A DNA stretch of 64,000 nt from Coenobita brevimanus (GCA_032717465.1 CM064732.1:25408297-25472296), one strand, 5' to 3'. Counted from the first letter of the stretch, positions 50,045 through 61,378 are shown. Notes: a model not told the origin generated them from the sequence alone. Made by a program: numbers and translations.

Positions 50045-50430
50045 GCATGAAAGACTGATAAAACGGGTGGTTGAAGGCACACGACACGACATTAATAGAA
50101 TAACAGGAGGGAACACAGGAAGAGATAAAAGTGATAAGGAAGAATCCTAAATCGCTGTAGGGAAAAACCTCCGTACAACCTCCGAGTGCTACACCTAAGG
50201 GCGACTTCAACCAGTGGCTCAGCCGGCAGACATTACCTTCTTCAGGAAAACCTTTCATAGGCATTCGAACCCGGAATGATGGTCACGTGATCTTCACTCA
50301 ACACATCTGCCCCTCCCCCTTTCACGCCTCCACTTTCACAACTACCTCACCCTCACACCTCATCTGTCCCACCCTCACCTGCCCCACCCTCACCCCTTCC
50401 CTTCTATCGCATTTGCCTCACCTTCACACC
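50045..50430 (-). repeat. Right arm of large inverted repeat
   Basis: Inverted copy of 48371-48756. The tRNA-like CAGTGGCTCAGCCGGCAGAC and GCATTCGAACCCGG words here read on the plus strand (about 50212-50277). Shared frames in both arms (FPEEGNVCRLSHW) are a by-product of the duplication. Confidence 0.92.
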
Positions 50431-51170
50431 TCCAAGCATACCACACCTTCCCCACCCTCGCACTTTCAACCATACTACTCCTGCCCCACCCTTACAACTC
50501 AAACCATACCAACCTCCCTCACTCTCACACCTGCACCTACGTCATATCTAGAGTACCTTCACCCACACAATAACTGCCCCAGCCTCAGACCTCGAGCCAC
50601 ACCAAATCTACCTTAAGCTCACATCTCCACCCACACCACACCTGCCCCACACAACACCACGCCTGAGGGACCCTCCCTCCACACACACCACACCTAAGGC
50701 ACACTCACACTTCCACCCACAGCACACTTGCCCCACCCTCATAACTCTATCCACACCGCACCAGCTTCATCCTCATGCATTCGACCATACCACTCCTGCC
50801 CACCCCTCACACTTCCACCCACACTACGCCTGAGGCACGATCACACCTTCACCCACTCCATACTTGTCCACCCTTACTGTTCCAGAGACACCACACCTGT
50901 CCTTCCAACACACATCCACGCACACCAGACGTGCTCCACTCTCACACCTTTACTCACCCCACACCTGAGGCAATCCTCAAACCTTTACCCACACCACACT
51001 TACCCACACCATGCCTGCTCTTTCCCCACTCCTCCACCAACACCCCACCCACACCACACCTTCCCCAACCTCACATCTTTACCCACACCACACCTAAGGC
51101 ATCCTCACAAATCCATCTACAGTACACTACATCTGCCCCACTCTCACACCTCCACCCACACCACTTGTGA
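50431..51170. repeat. Degenerate CCCACACC minisatellite
   Basis: Irregular units of about 30 bp built from CCACCCTCACACCT, CCACCCACACCACACCTG and GAGGCA. The plus strand is nearly G-free. Confidence 0.85.
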
Positions 51171-51490
51171 GGCACTAGGGGTCGTATTCTTGTCAGACTG
51201 GAAGGTTCCCAGGTACCGGTACAGCTTCCTCACGTGTTCATTTTTGCGTATGGCACGCTGATATTCTCTTGCATGCTAGTTAAGGCGCTCTGTGCAGAAA
51301 TGCGGTAACCGACAAGTAAAACACGGCAAAACACTGGTTGAAGCTGGGAGGACCTACCCGACGGGGACTTATGCAAACGTCGACTTTACCTCACTGGCTC
51401 ACAGGGTGGATCGAGGCACTCTCTTGTAACAGCCTCTGTTTTCTCATATACTACTTGCTATCATCACTCATTTCAAAATATGGCGTGTCA

Positions 51491-51493
<3 letters not shown>
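51171..51493. other. No gene recognised
   Basis: About 320 bp of ordinary-complexity sequence; nothing is recognised. Confidence 0.5.
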
Positions 51494-51565
<72 letters not shown>

Positions 51566-51589
51566 TAGACAGACAGACAGACAGACAGA
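51494..51589. repeat. Compound (AG)n(ACAG)n microsatellite
   Basis: AG tract to 51540, then (ACAG)n with one ATAG variant. Confidence 0.96.
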
Positions 51590-51599
51590 AAACAAGAAA

Positions 51600-52117
51600 T
51601 GGTGCCAAGGCACAGCAAACCCGTCCCCGGCAGTCATTTTAGTGCTGACGTATGAGCACAATAGAATATCTAGTCAAAGATCTCACATATCAAAATTGGA
51701 GTAAATCGGGTGAAAATTGACGATTTTACACCCACTTGAAATTTTAGGCCCGACCCACCTGACACAGCCCCCTACCGCTATCTGAGGGGTGACCCCCCTG
51801 ATGTAATGCGGCATGTTATAGGAAGCAGATTTGAAAGATGCGCGATTAGGTTTTGGTTTCATATCGATGTGACGAACTTGAAAGTTATTGTGAGAAGAAG
51901 AAAAAAAAAACGCTTTTTTTGTCTGGGCCTTGGTCCATTTTGGCCCAAAATCTTATCAGGTGATCAGAAGCTCATAGCCCATCATCCCTCTAATTTTAGC
52001 CAGAATCGCACCAGTAGTTTTTGCGTATAGTTGTTAACAGACAGACAGACAAACAAACAGACAAACCGAGCGAAAACAATATCCTTCTCCGAGCCCCTCC
52101 GGGGCGGGGACGCGTAA
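51600..52117 (+). mobile_element. Modular dispersed repeat, hairpin-ended, copy C
   Basis: Head GGTGCCAAGGCACAGCAAACC and tail GTTAACAGACAGACAGAC, (ACAA)n, CAATATCC, then a GAGCCCCTCCGGGGC hairpin and GCGTAAA. The head, acaaac tail and terminal hairpin are shared with the 14.3 and 22.0 kb copies, but the interior modules lack the AGGTCA words. Confidence 0.68.
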
Positions 52118-52382
52118 AGAATGACACTGAGAGGGAGGAATGGGTAATAGAGGATATTAAGATAAGAAGAAGGGAAAAGGGAGGGATGAGAGATAATGAA
52201 GCTACACAGAGCAATGGACAAAGGCGATGACAAGAAGGAGGAGAAAGACATGAGGGAAGGTGACGAGAGAGTAAGAAACTGGGAAGAGAGGAATTGAAGA
52301 ATAGATTCAAGACAAAGGAAGGGAATGAAGGAGAAAAGTGAAGAAACAGAAGGAGGGGATATAAAGGGACGGCGAGGGAAGC

Positions 52383-52441
<59 letters not shown>

Positions 52442-52489
52442 AATTTGTGACTGGAAGAATCGAAAAACAAACGGGAGGAAGGAATAAAT

Positions 52490-52527
<38 letters not shown>

Positions 52528-53120
52528 AATTTGTGACTGGAAGAATCGAAAAACAAACGGGAGGAAGGAATAAATTGCTATACATAAGAAAGAAAGAATG
52601 ATGGGAAGAGGGACACGAGGAAAACGAAGAGCAAACGAAGAGACGAAGATGAAAACGACTAGCAGAGAGTGATAGGTAGTCCGAGAATATAGTGGGATTA
52701 AGAACTCTAGGGGTTCCAGGTAAAGGGTGAGACAAATGGATGGACGGGCATAGAGCGAGAAGAATTTAAAAGAGAGAGAGAGAGAGAGAGAGAGAAAGGG
52801 GGGGGGATGGAAGAACACACTGGATATACGAATACTGAGGGAAAGGAAAAGGGAGAGAGTATGTATAAATAAGAGAGAAAGCAGAAAAGCATGAAAATGA
52901 TGTAATGGAGAGGAATATGTCAAGAAGGAAGAGAGGGATGATAATGAAAAAGCTATGAAAGGAACAAGAACGTTGATGGTAAAGTAAAGAGAAGTATATG
53001 TGTACCAGTAGTTCAAGTTATGCAGGATTTCGTAAAAAAGGAAGAACGCATAAGTTAAAGGGAAGACATAAATAATGGATGGCTGAGGGATTGAGGTGGA
53101 ATAAATTAGGCGCAAGAATT

Positions 53121-53162
<42 letters not shown>

Positions 53163-54100
53163 TTGGAAATGAAAGGTGTAGAAAATGGAGGGAGAACGTA
53201 GAGAAGGAATAAAGATAGACGTAGTAGGGGATTTCACTGACAGACTACAGTACATATTGGGAGAAGCAAACTAAGCATAGGAATGGCTGGGAAAACGACA
53301 GCGTAGAAAAGTGTTTGCGAGGAGAAAAGGATGATGGGAAACGTAAAAAAGAAAGGCGAATTAGCAGTGAAGGGGAACTGGATTAATGCTTGTAGAAAGA
53401 GATGAATGTGGACGGGACAAGCTGGGTTTAGGAATGGTGGGGGGAAATGAAATGGTAGAAAATGATATGGAATCATGAGAGAGAAACGTAGAAAAACAAC
53501 GAAGGGAGATTTAAGAGAGGAGAATAAATGAACGGTGATGGGGAAAGACGTTAATTGAGAGTTTAGAGAAAAGAGGAATAAACTGGCCTAGGAATGATGA
53601 GAAGGTTAGAAGTGGTATAAAAGGAGGACAGGGCCATAAAAAAAATGGAGAGATGTAAATGGGAAGACTTGATGGGTAGAGGAAGGCAAGATTAACGAAG
53701 AGATGATTATTGGAAAAAAAAACAACAACAACCGGAACACGGGAATAACAAGAAAAACACAAAAACAGGAAAAGTTAATGCATGATGGATAAGAAAGAGG
53801 ATGAAAGAAGGGGAAAATGAGGTATGAAAGAGTGTGAGACAAAAATGGAAAAGGAGCATTAAAACAGGGAAAATAGCATATTTAAGAAAAGGAAGAAGTG
53901 AATCAGGAATGAACAACAACAAGAAACTGAAAAGGAAGGAATTTATAGGGCTTGCAAGTAGATAGTGGAGTAAAGATCTGTGAGAGACAGAAGATGGAGG
54001 AAGAAAGCCAGATGAGAGGCAGAGTGGAGTACTTGCGGGATGAGAGGTGGGAGAGGAGGTGCTGAAATGGCTGAGAAGGAAGAGACAGAAACTAACAATT
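52118..54100. repeat. 2-kb polypurine region with (AG)n cores
   Basis: A/G-rich plus strand with (AG)n at 52386-52438, 52491-52524, 52771-52794 and 53126-53155. Apparent Ser/Leu/Phe frames on the minus strand are artefacts. Confidence 0.85.
52439..52576. repeat. Exact 52-bp direct duplication around (AG)n
   Basis: The 52-bp sequence starting ACCAATTTGTGACTGG at 52439-52490 recurs identically at 52525-52576, separated by (AG)n. Confidence 0.97.
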
Positions 54101-54522
54101 TTAGCTCAAAATTCTTCGGGGATAACGTTACGAAGGGATCATTATGATTCGGCAGACAAATACTGTTCGTCATAATTTTAATAGTCGGTTCGTTTTTGTC
54201 TAAGGGACCTGGGCCACACTATCACTCGAATGGTACGTCGTGTTTGCATAAAATTCGATGAGTCTTAGTTGAGAGTCAGGAATGAGTCTCCTGATTTACC
54301 AGTCAAATCAACCCTTAATTATGACAGAAGTTGACCACCCGTTGTACTAGAAAGTGTCAGGAGTCTTTGTCAAGTAAGAGTAAATGCGCTATAGTGAAAT
54401 CAAATCTTAATCCCACACCATCACCACAACAAAATTTTTCAACCTCAAATAATCCTCTACCCCTCCCCCACCTTCCATTCCATCCCATGTTCACCAAGTT
54501 AGCTCCCACTTGGCAAATCACA
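54101..54522. other. No gene recognised
   Basis: Ordinary-complexity sequence without a family motif. Confidence 0.5.
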
Positions 54523-54815
54523 TACATTGGGTCACAAAATTATCGGTGCACAACATGCGTGAAACATTTGGGACCACAGAACGAAGGTCATTGAAATATT
54601 AGCATCAGACCTACCACACGTTGGTAGTTCTGATGTCGGGCGGTGTCATATATCGCCAACTAGCAGTATCCTCTTGCTAACATATGGCTAATGTAATGTT
54701 TATATAGACAGACACTGATGATACACAATGAGATGTTGGTAATGTCACCAGTTGTTCGAACCTTGTCGGTAGGCATTGCACCCCCTGTGCACCGATACTT
54801 TTTTGATCGAGTGTA
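54523..54815. mobile_element. 293-bp mariner-type MITE
   Basis: About 30-bp terminal inverted repeats: the left end runs TACATTGGGTCACAAAA... and ends TATCGGTGCACA (54523-54552). The right end is its complement with a few differences (54786-54815, TGTGCACCGATAC...TGTA). TA at both ends fits Tc1/mariner target duplication. The interior holds an imperfect CATCAGACCTACCA hairpin and no transposase. Confidence 0.85.
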
Positions 54816-55318
54816 CACACGAGATGAATCCTGGGCTAACAAAAGACGATCCTTGTGATGGGAGATGGATGAGTTTGTGGCAAGGGTGATCGGATGGGAC
54901 TGACGTTTCTGAGTGTGACATAAAGAAGAGAAACGCCGCCTATTTGTGGTTTAAGAATGCCCGGAGAGGATGAGGAGTTTGGGGGTTGGGAAGACAAATG
55001 ATATAGACGTAGTGAGTTGGAAGATGGCCGGAAGAAAAAATCATTTAACTGATTTGACCTGGAAGCAACGTGAGAGGCTTTGGTGTTAGGGGTTAGGAAG
55101 ACAAATGGTGGTGGTAGCAGTGGAGATAATGGTGCTCCTGTTGTAGTTGTCGGTGGTGGTGGTGATTATGTGAAGGTGCAAGAAGGATACAGATGCAACT
55201 ACTGATCAGGTTAGGAAGTAAGGAGAGGTGGTACGGAATATAATGGACTGGGAAAGCGTCTTATCGGTGTCGACAAACACTCTATGTAGTGATGGCGTTG
55301 ATGCTCCCATGAGGCCTA

Positions 55319-55320
<2 letters not shown>
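54816..55320. other. No gene; GGT-rich patch
   Basis: Contains a GGTGGTGG patch at 55090-55170. Nothing else is recognised. Confidence 0.5.

Positions 55321-55381
<61 letters not shown>
55321..55381. repeat. Compound (CA)n(TA)n microsatellite
   Basis: AC tract to about 55337, then AT tract. Confidence 0.95.
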
Positions 55382-55384
<3 letters not shown>

Positions 55385-55697
55385 TTTCTTACCTCCTAAA
55401 CATGGAAGTGTTGAATTTTTACACAGTTACCCTTAATTTTCATGTCTGTCTATACATAAAAGGTATTCTGAAGTAGCTAAACATAATAAGAGCATGCTAA
55501 AATACAACTGACAAGACTCAGTTTCACGAGATTTTTTTCTTCTTTTATTTCTTCTTTCTTAACCCCTCTAGCTCTAAAACTGTAAAACTGATCATCTTTT
55601 CCTTGTAACAGTGGGTTTTCATTCTCCATTAGGTCGGAAATACGGTGAATATTGCCCGACGAAGGCCACAGGGCAATGGTAACAGGTCGAGAATGGG

Positions 55698-55755
55698 TCA
55701 ACGTTTATAATTTTGATCCGATTTAGGCAAAGCTCCGTAGAATTATAAACGTTGA
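55698..55755. repeat. 15-bp perfect inverted repeat, 28-base loop
   Basis: TCAACGTTTATAATT (55698-55712) and its exact complement at 55741-55755. Confidence 0.93.
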
Positions 55756-55911
55756 GCAGAGGGTAAACACTTTCTGTTTTGAGAACAATCGGCCTAAATT
55801 TAAGGGTCACAGGAGTGTTAGACTTTAATCTCTTTAACCCAAAAAGTTTATTTTGGATTAAAATTAGTGGAACGAAATATGCTCAGGTATAGATTATATA
55901 GCTGCCTATTC

Positions 55912-56402
55912 CCAGACGCTTTAATCCCGTAAGGGGTGGCCACAAACAAATTGCCTCCATGTCACCCTGTCCCCTGCCATTTCACTGCCCTACTCCCAGC
56001 TCACACACACCCTCTATCATATACCCCTCCACTCCATCCCTCCATCTCATCTTTGGCCTCCCTCTCCCTCTCCCCCCCCCCATTTCACTCACATACATTT
56101 TCCTCGTCAGTCTCTCACTCTCTATCCTCTCCACATGGGCAAACCACATCAGTGTGTTTCTTCTAATGCTTCCTATCACATCCACACCACAACGCTCCTT
56201 CAATTCCTAGTTTGTCAGTCTGTCTCTCCATATGACTCCATGTGCTCTTCTCAAATAACTCATTTCCACTGCGCTCACTCTTGAGTTTTGTCCCTTCAAA
56301 AAGGTCCAAGCTTCTATTCCATACGTTAGAATTGGTAGCACAACACTGTCATGTAGTAACTTTTTCTCTTCCGTGCTCACTTCAATGCTTCTTATCACTG
56401 GA
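55912..56402 (-). mobile_element. RTE-like LINE, copy 3 (3' end only)
   Basis: Minus-strand words EKKLLHDSVVLPILTYG, EAWTFLKGQNSRVSAVEM and TLMWFAHVERIESE, then RGRGRPKMRWRDG, match copies 1 and 2. 5'-truncated at 56402, where it abuts LINE D. Strongly truncated. Confidence 0.9.
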
Positions 56403-57990
56403 GATGGGAATATTAGTAGCACTGAAGGTAATGTACGAATCTGGCAATATCTGTCTATTAGTAAATTGTATATATTTGGTTTAACTAACATTAAAAGAGA
56501 CAAGGTTGTTTTGTCCCCATTCACTGATCGTAGATAGGTCTTGATTTATTGAGATGGTTGTAGTGAGTTGATAGGTAGATATTAAACTTCGTAAATGGGT
56601 GTCTGAGTGTGAATGAACTATGTAGTGTTGAGTCATCTGCGTATGAGTGGATGGGATTGTGGGTGACAGATAACAGATCATTAATGTGAACCAGGAATAG
56701 GGTTGGCGCCAGAATTGACCCCTGCGGCACACCGGCGTTAACTGAGTGGAAATTGGAATATACATCATCTACTTTTACTCTTATTTTCATGTCACTAAGA
56801 TATGAAGAAATCAAAGAAACAAAAGAGGTTAGTCCATAGCAAGGGAGTTTGGATAGCAGGGAACGGTGCCATACTCAGTCGAAAGCTTTAGAAATATCAA
56901 GAGCTACTGCATGAGTTTCTCCAGGTAGATCAATTGATTGATGGATGGTATGAGTTAGGAGACTATGTCAGTGGTGTATGTTTCATGGCAAAAACCATAT
57001 TGTCTATAACTAATTAAGTTGCTGGATTCAAGATGTTTAACAATGTGCTTATTAATTAAAGCTTCAAATACCTTACCATGAGAAGATGTGACAGCTATTG
57101 GTCTGTAATCAGAGGTCAGAGGAACTTCCTTTCTTCGGAATTGGGTGGATATTGGCTTCTTCCCATGAATTTTGAAATAAAGAAGTACATATGCAGTCTG
57201 AATAATTTAGCTAGAACAGAGGCAAGTTCAGGGGAACAATTTTTCAAAACAATTGGTGGACTTCCATCTGGGCCTAGAGCTTTGTTGGTAGGGAAATTGT
57301 CTAGGATGGGTTTTATATATCTTGTCTGTATTTTAAGTGGGGCAATTTCGGGAGAGTCAAGTTCTAGTACTGGGACATTCTGGCTGGTATCGTCTATGGT
57401 AGAGTTTCTGGCAAATGTACTGGCAAAAATATCAGCTTTCCCACGTGGGTCATTTGTAATGTTGCCATCTGAAGATTTTAGTGGGGGAATGGATGATGAC
57501 TTGTTAATGTTATTATTGAAAGAATTAACAGTTGACCAGAATGATCTATTGTCATTAGGGTTGTTAAGTAGTTCTGATGCTTGCTTTTGAAGAAAGTTTG
57601 ATTTAGCTAGATTTAATACAGCTTTTGCATGATTTCTAGCAATTTTAAATTGAGAGAGTGAATCAGATGCTTTTTATTTTAAGTAAGAGTTATATGCTAA
57701 TGGCTTTTTGGCTGTTGCTCTGGCACAGTTGCCATCAAACCATTTTGGAGAGTTCGATCTTTTAGTGAACTGTTGACTTGGTATGAATAAGTACATACCA
57801 GCTAGTATTAAGTCGCAAATGTGGGACTGGGTAGAACTGGGATCACTAGAGAAGAAAGACTGCCATGGAATGTCAGCAAGATAATTTCTAAATCCATCCC
57901 AATTTGCCCTATCAAAGTGCCATCGGGTCACACTGACAGGTTCAGAGCGGGGAGGTGTGGGGGAGTTAACTAAGAGCGACGACGCTCTTA
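56403..57990 (-). mobile_element. LINE family C relative, EN-RT linker to RT palm (LINE D)
   Basis: On the minus strand: KWFDGNCARATAKKPLAYNS (57.73 kb), PTNKALGPDGSPPIVLKNC (57.26 kb), QYGFCHETYTTD (57.0 kb), ETHAVALDISKAFD (56.9 kb), GVPQGSILAPTLFLVHIND (56.72 kb) and SYADDSTLHSS (56.64 kb, catalytic YADD intact). It then continues to NNLVSFNVS and stops where RTE copy 3 begins. Stops break the frame. It is the collinear reference used to reconstruct LINE C at 2-14 kb. Confidence 0.88.
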
Positions 57991-58019
57991 ACTTGAATCA
58001 TTTACAGAAACATTAAAAA

Positions 58020-59260
58020 CTTTCTTACACAGAAGCTTTTAAAAAATCAGTAAAACAAGTATTAAAAATATTTAATAAAAATGCATGAAGATGTAGAGAT
58101 GAGAGAACGCCAAAAACAGTGAAACTTGGTTGGGGCAGTAAAACGACATGTAATCCCAACCCTACATCATTCTTTTTCCTGCTGGAGTACATACAGTTAT
58201 GGAGTAGCATACGTGCACGTAAAGTGTCATGGTAATAAATTTAAAGTATGTTTTTTTTTTTTTTTTTTTTTTTTGGCGCACAGCCATTACTACATCATAA
58301 ATTATATTGAATGTTTACTGAATTAATCGCAGATTGATTATATGATGGTGCTAGGGAAAGTAAAAGAAATTGTTTAATTCATTACGAAAGAGGGGGGTTT
58401 AGTGAGAAAGGAGGACAAATGATAGTACAAGTGGTGATGGTGATGGTGGACTAATTACGTTACTGTGCACTGAAAAATTTTAAGGTCCTGACTGTTTTGG
58501 CCATAAAATGAGTGGAAGGAGTCAGGTTGAGGGAAGGGAGTGGCAGAGATTTGGGGGGCGAGAAATGGGAAAACGACTGATGGAAGTGGTGGTGGCACTG
58601 GTGGCGGTTAGAGACCCTGTAGAAAGAGACTGGACAGCCACCATTATGTGTCAACGTGAATACGTTTGGGTCGCTCTCTCTCGTTCATATAGAGATCAAT
58701 GGACCGTTGCTAGATACCACCAGTAAGTAAGCCATTGTTCATGTATTATTGAGGGGTTTTTGAATATTTTTAATTCTATGTTTGCACTAGGTGTTGTCTT
58801 TTTAATATTTAAAGATGCAGCAATATGATATATTCCTCTATACATTACGTAGGATAATATCCAAGCATATAAAGATGAGTGAATGTGTTTGCAGACGACG
58901 TCAGATACATGAATACCAAGTGTTTACATATTTTGTCCAGCAAACAACTTAACACTAATAGTGCTCCAGTACCTGGCCCTGAAGCTATAGCAGGAAAATC
59001 ACATAGTAGATAATCACCCTATATAGGTTACTGTTTATTGAAAATCTTTAACTTAGACTTCTAACTGGAATATGAGGCCATCAAAATCTTAATGTCTTAC
59101 CTCGCAGCAAATCACGAGGTCCAGCTTCTCATCTACTGTACTTTACTTCATTTTATTTATGAAAATATCCAGTTTCCTTAACACTGTCTCCAGTGTATAT
59201 TACAGTATGGCAAATCTTTTTATTAACGGGAAAACTAGACGTAAAATGAATATACCTAAC
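58020..59260. other. No gene recognised; poly(T) run
   Basis: Poly(T) at 58250-58274. A 72-codon plus frame at 58508-58726 lacks motifs. The intron and later exons of the THAP gene could lie here on the minus strand, but none was found. Confidence 0.4.
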
Positions 59261-59413
59261 CTGGCAAAGTCGATGATTGTCGCTAGCCGACAAATTCACA
59301 CTTCCGACGTTATTTTCCCATAGTTTCCATCTTCCCAGATCTCTAGGGAATCGGAAAAGATGCATACGAGGTCCAGTTTTGTTTGTACATCCATTTGCAG
59401 CACAACCAACCAT
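59261..59413 (-). CDS. Probable THAP-domain exon (partial gene)
   Basis: The ATG at 59413 opens a 51-codon exon starting MVGCAANGCTN. It has C4-X4-C9, the LFRFPRDLGRWKLWENN block and S...NHRLCQ, which is the N-terminal two thirds of a THAP (C2CH) zinc finger that binds DNA. C50 would be the third ligand. The exon ends CAG|GTTAGG on the minus strand, a good splice donor at 59260, so the HF ligand block would come from a downstream exon. In-frame read-through (VRYIHF) would space the ligands wrongly, which supports splicing. An upstream in-frame ATG at 59449 is possible. It could belong to a host regulator or to a P-element-type transposase. Confidence 0.6.
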
Positions 59414-59944
59414 ATTTACAGGCAAAAAAGTACCAGCAACACAGCACATCACGCCTTATTTAGCTCCAACCAACAGTCTGATTTGTCAACATTACCATTC
59501 GGCACTTATGATGGTTTTTACGGAAGCAATCAAATACAATAGATGTGTAGAGATTTATATTTAACACAAATCTTCATTTGTTCAAATAAGGAATATACCT
59601 TATAATTAAAATGACATCATGTTAGGCAATTAGTCACATTCCTCAGTAGGTGGCGAGATACACTCTATGACAAATCTGCAGACAGTCTTCTTGACGTTGG
59701 ACCCATCATGGCGCCCATGAAATCCAACCTATCAGCGAGCAGCAGAAAATACTGGCTGTCCAGTCTCGCTTTCTATAGCGTCGCTAGTGGTTGTGATAGT
59801 TGAGGTGGTATAGTTGTCTGGTGGTGCCTGAGAAGATAAATAGACTTCGCTCATTTGACAAGCTTTTACCAGCCGAGGAAGAAAGTAGAATGGTGGATGA
59901 AGGAATTTAAGACTGCTGTGTGGCTTTACAGTTTCATTAATAAT

Positions 59945-59948
<4 letters not shown>
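59414..59948. other. Upstream of THAP exon; no clear promoter
   Basis: Candidate 5' region of the minus-strand exon. No TATA or other core promoter element is convincing. Confidence 0.4.

Positions 59949-59949
<1 letters not shown>

Positions 59950-60020
<71 letters not shown>
59950..60020. repeat. (TA)n microsatellite
   Basis: TA tract following an AAT run. Confidence 0.97.
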
Positions 60021-60022
<2 letters not shown>

Positions 60023-60134
60023 TCACGCATACATACAGACATATCAACATTCACATATACAAAATTGTATACATAAAACATACACAGATATAAAATACGT
60101 TCATAAAAATATAAAACGCAATGCAGCACACATA

Positions 60135-60203
60135 CTATAGTCGGATTCCCGCCCGTTTGCGGTTGAGGTGTGGCCCGCACCTGTGGACAATGGTGCCACG
60201 TTT
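60135..60203 (+). repeat. Dispersed repeat, plus copy
   Basis: About 69 bp (CTATAGT...CGTTTGCGG, GTGTGG, CCGCACCTGTG, TGCCACGTTT) recur inverted at 61310-61378 with roughly 80% identity by eye. Confidence 0.75.
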
Positions 60204-60560
60204 CCCCAACTTGCGATGTGAAACGGAAGCTATTTATGTACAAGGCATCACAAATTCGATAAATTCAGATGAATAAGACTTACACTTGTGTATTTTGATG
60301 GATGAATCAACAGTAATCTTATTATGCATAAAATATTTATACAGTAACACAGAAACATGGCATACATATTGTACAGTGTTGCTAAAAGATATTGTAGTCA
60401 CTTTTAATGGTTTTTAGCGTAGTTTTAGGGTGGGTAATAATATCACAGTTATGGATATAAGATAATGAGCCTGAAAAAAGAAGAAATATGCCAATATCCA
60501 AAGTAAAAGAAATAATTCATGTAATTCTTGTGAGTGGCAACACTTACACACCCATAATAA

Positions 60561-60563
<3 letters not shown>

Positions 60564-60618
<55 letters not shown>
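60564..60618. repeat. (AG)n microsatellite
   Basis: Perfect AG tract. Confidence 0.97.
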
Positions 60619-60619
<1 letters not shown>

Positions 60620-60645
60620 CATGCATTGAATGCATTGTCAGCATC

Positions 60646-60741
60646 ACTAAATATAACAAAACCAAATTAACAAATGAAAGCACAATTATAAATAACTTAT
60701 AAAAGAATCAAAAGTACTCAGGGTGGCTCACGTTTCCCGCC

Positions 60742-60783
<42 letters not shown>
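60646..60783. repeat. Direct repeat copy 1 ending in (AG)n
   Basis: About 98 bp from ACTAAATATAACAAAACC to TCCCGCCAGG, then (AG)n. It recurs 516 bp downstream with three differences. Confidence 0.92.
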
Positions 60784-60786
<3 letters not shown>

Positions 60787-60882
60787 CTGTCACTGCCTTC
60801 TTTGTATTCATTTGTTCCTTTGTACATACTGCACACACTGATATACATTGTTCCTATTGATGCACATATATCTATACACGTA

Positions 60883-60887
<5 letters not shown>

Positions 60888-60920
<33 letters not shown>
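60888..60920. repeat. (CT)n microsatellite
   Basis: CT tract, followed by a C-rich stretch at 60950-61090. Confidence 0.94.
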
Positions 60921-60923
<3 letters not shown>

Positions 60924-61161
60924 AATACTGACCACGTGGTAGGTGAATCCAGCCCCCCCTTCCCCTCTCCTCCCTTCTTAATCCCTCCTGGGTGTCTCAG
61001 GTCAAATCCCCTTCACACTTCCCCTCCTCTGGACCACCCCCCACCAAACCCACATCCACACTCCCACCCACACCTACACCCACACCCCACTACGTCGGGG
61101 TGTATGAATCAGTAACGTAACAAACCTCTCAGCAGACAGTAACTTTGACACCCCATCTACT

Positions 61162-61257
61162 ACTAAATATGACAAAACCAAATTAACAAATGAAAGCACA
61201 TTTATAAATAACTTATAAAAGAATCAAAAGTACTCAGGGTGGCTCACATTTCCCGCC

Positions 61258-61297
<40 letters not shown>
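61162..61297. repeat. Direct repeat copy 2 ending in (AG)n
   Basis: Second copy of 60646-60783, also running straight into (AG)n. Confidence 0.92.
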
Positions 61298-61301
<4 letters not shown>

Positions 61302-61309
61302 GGTATAGA

Positions 61310-61378
61310 AAACGTGGCAACACTGTACACAGGTGCGGACCACACCACGGCCGCAAACGTGCTCGCGTCCTACTATAG
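61310..61378 (-). repeat. Dispersed repeat, inverted copy
   Basis: Reverse-complement relative of 60135-60203. Confidence 0.75.
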
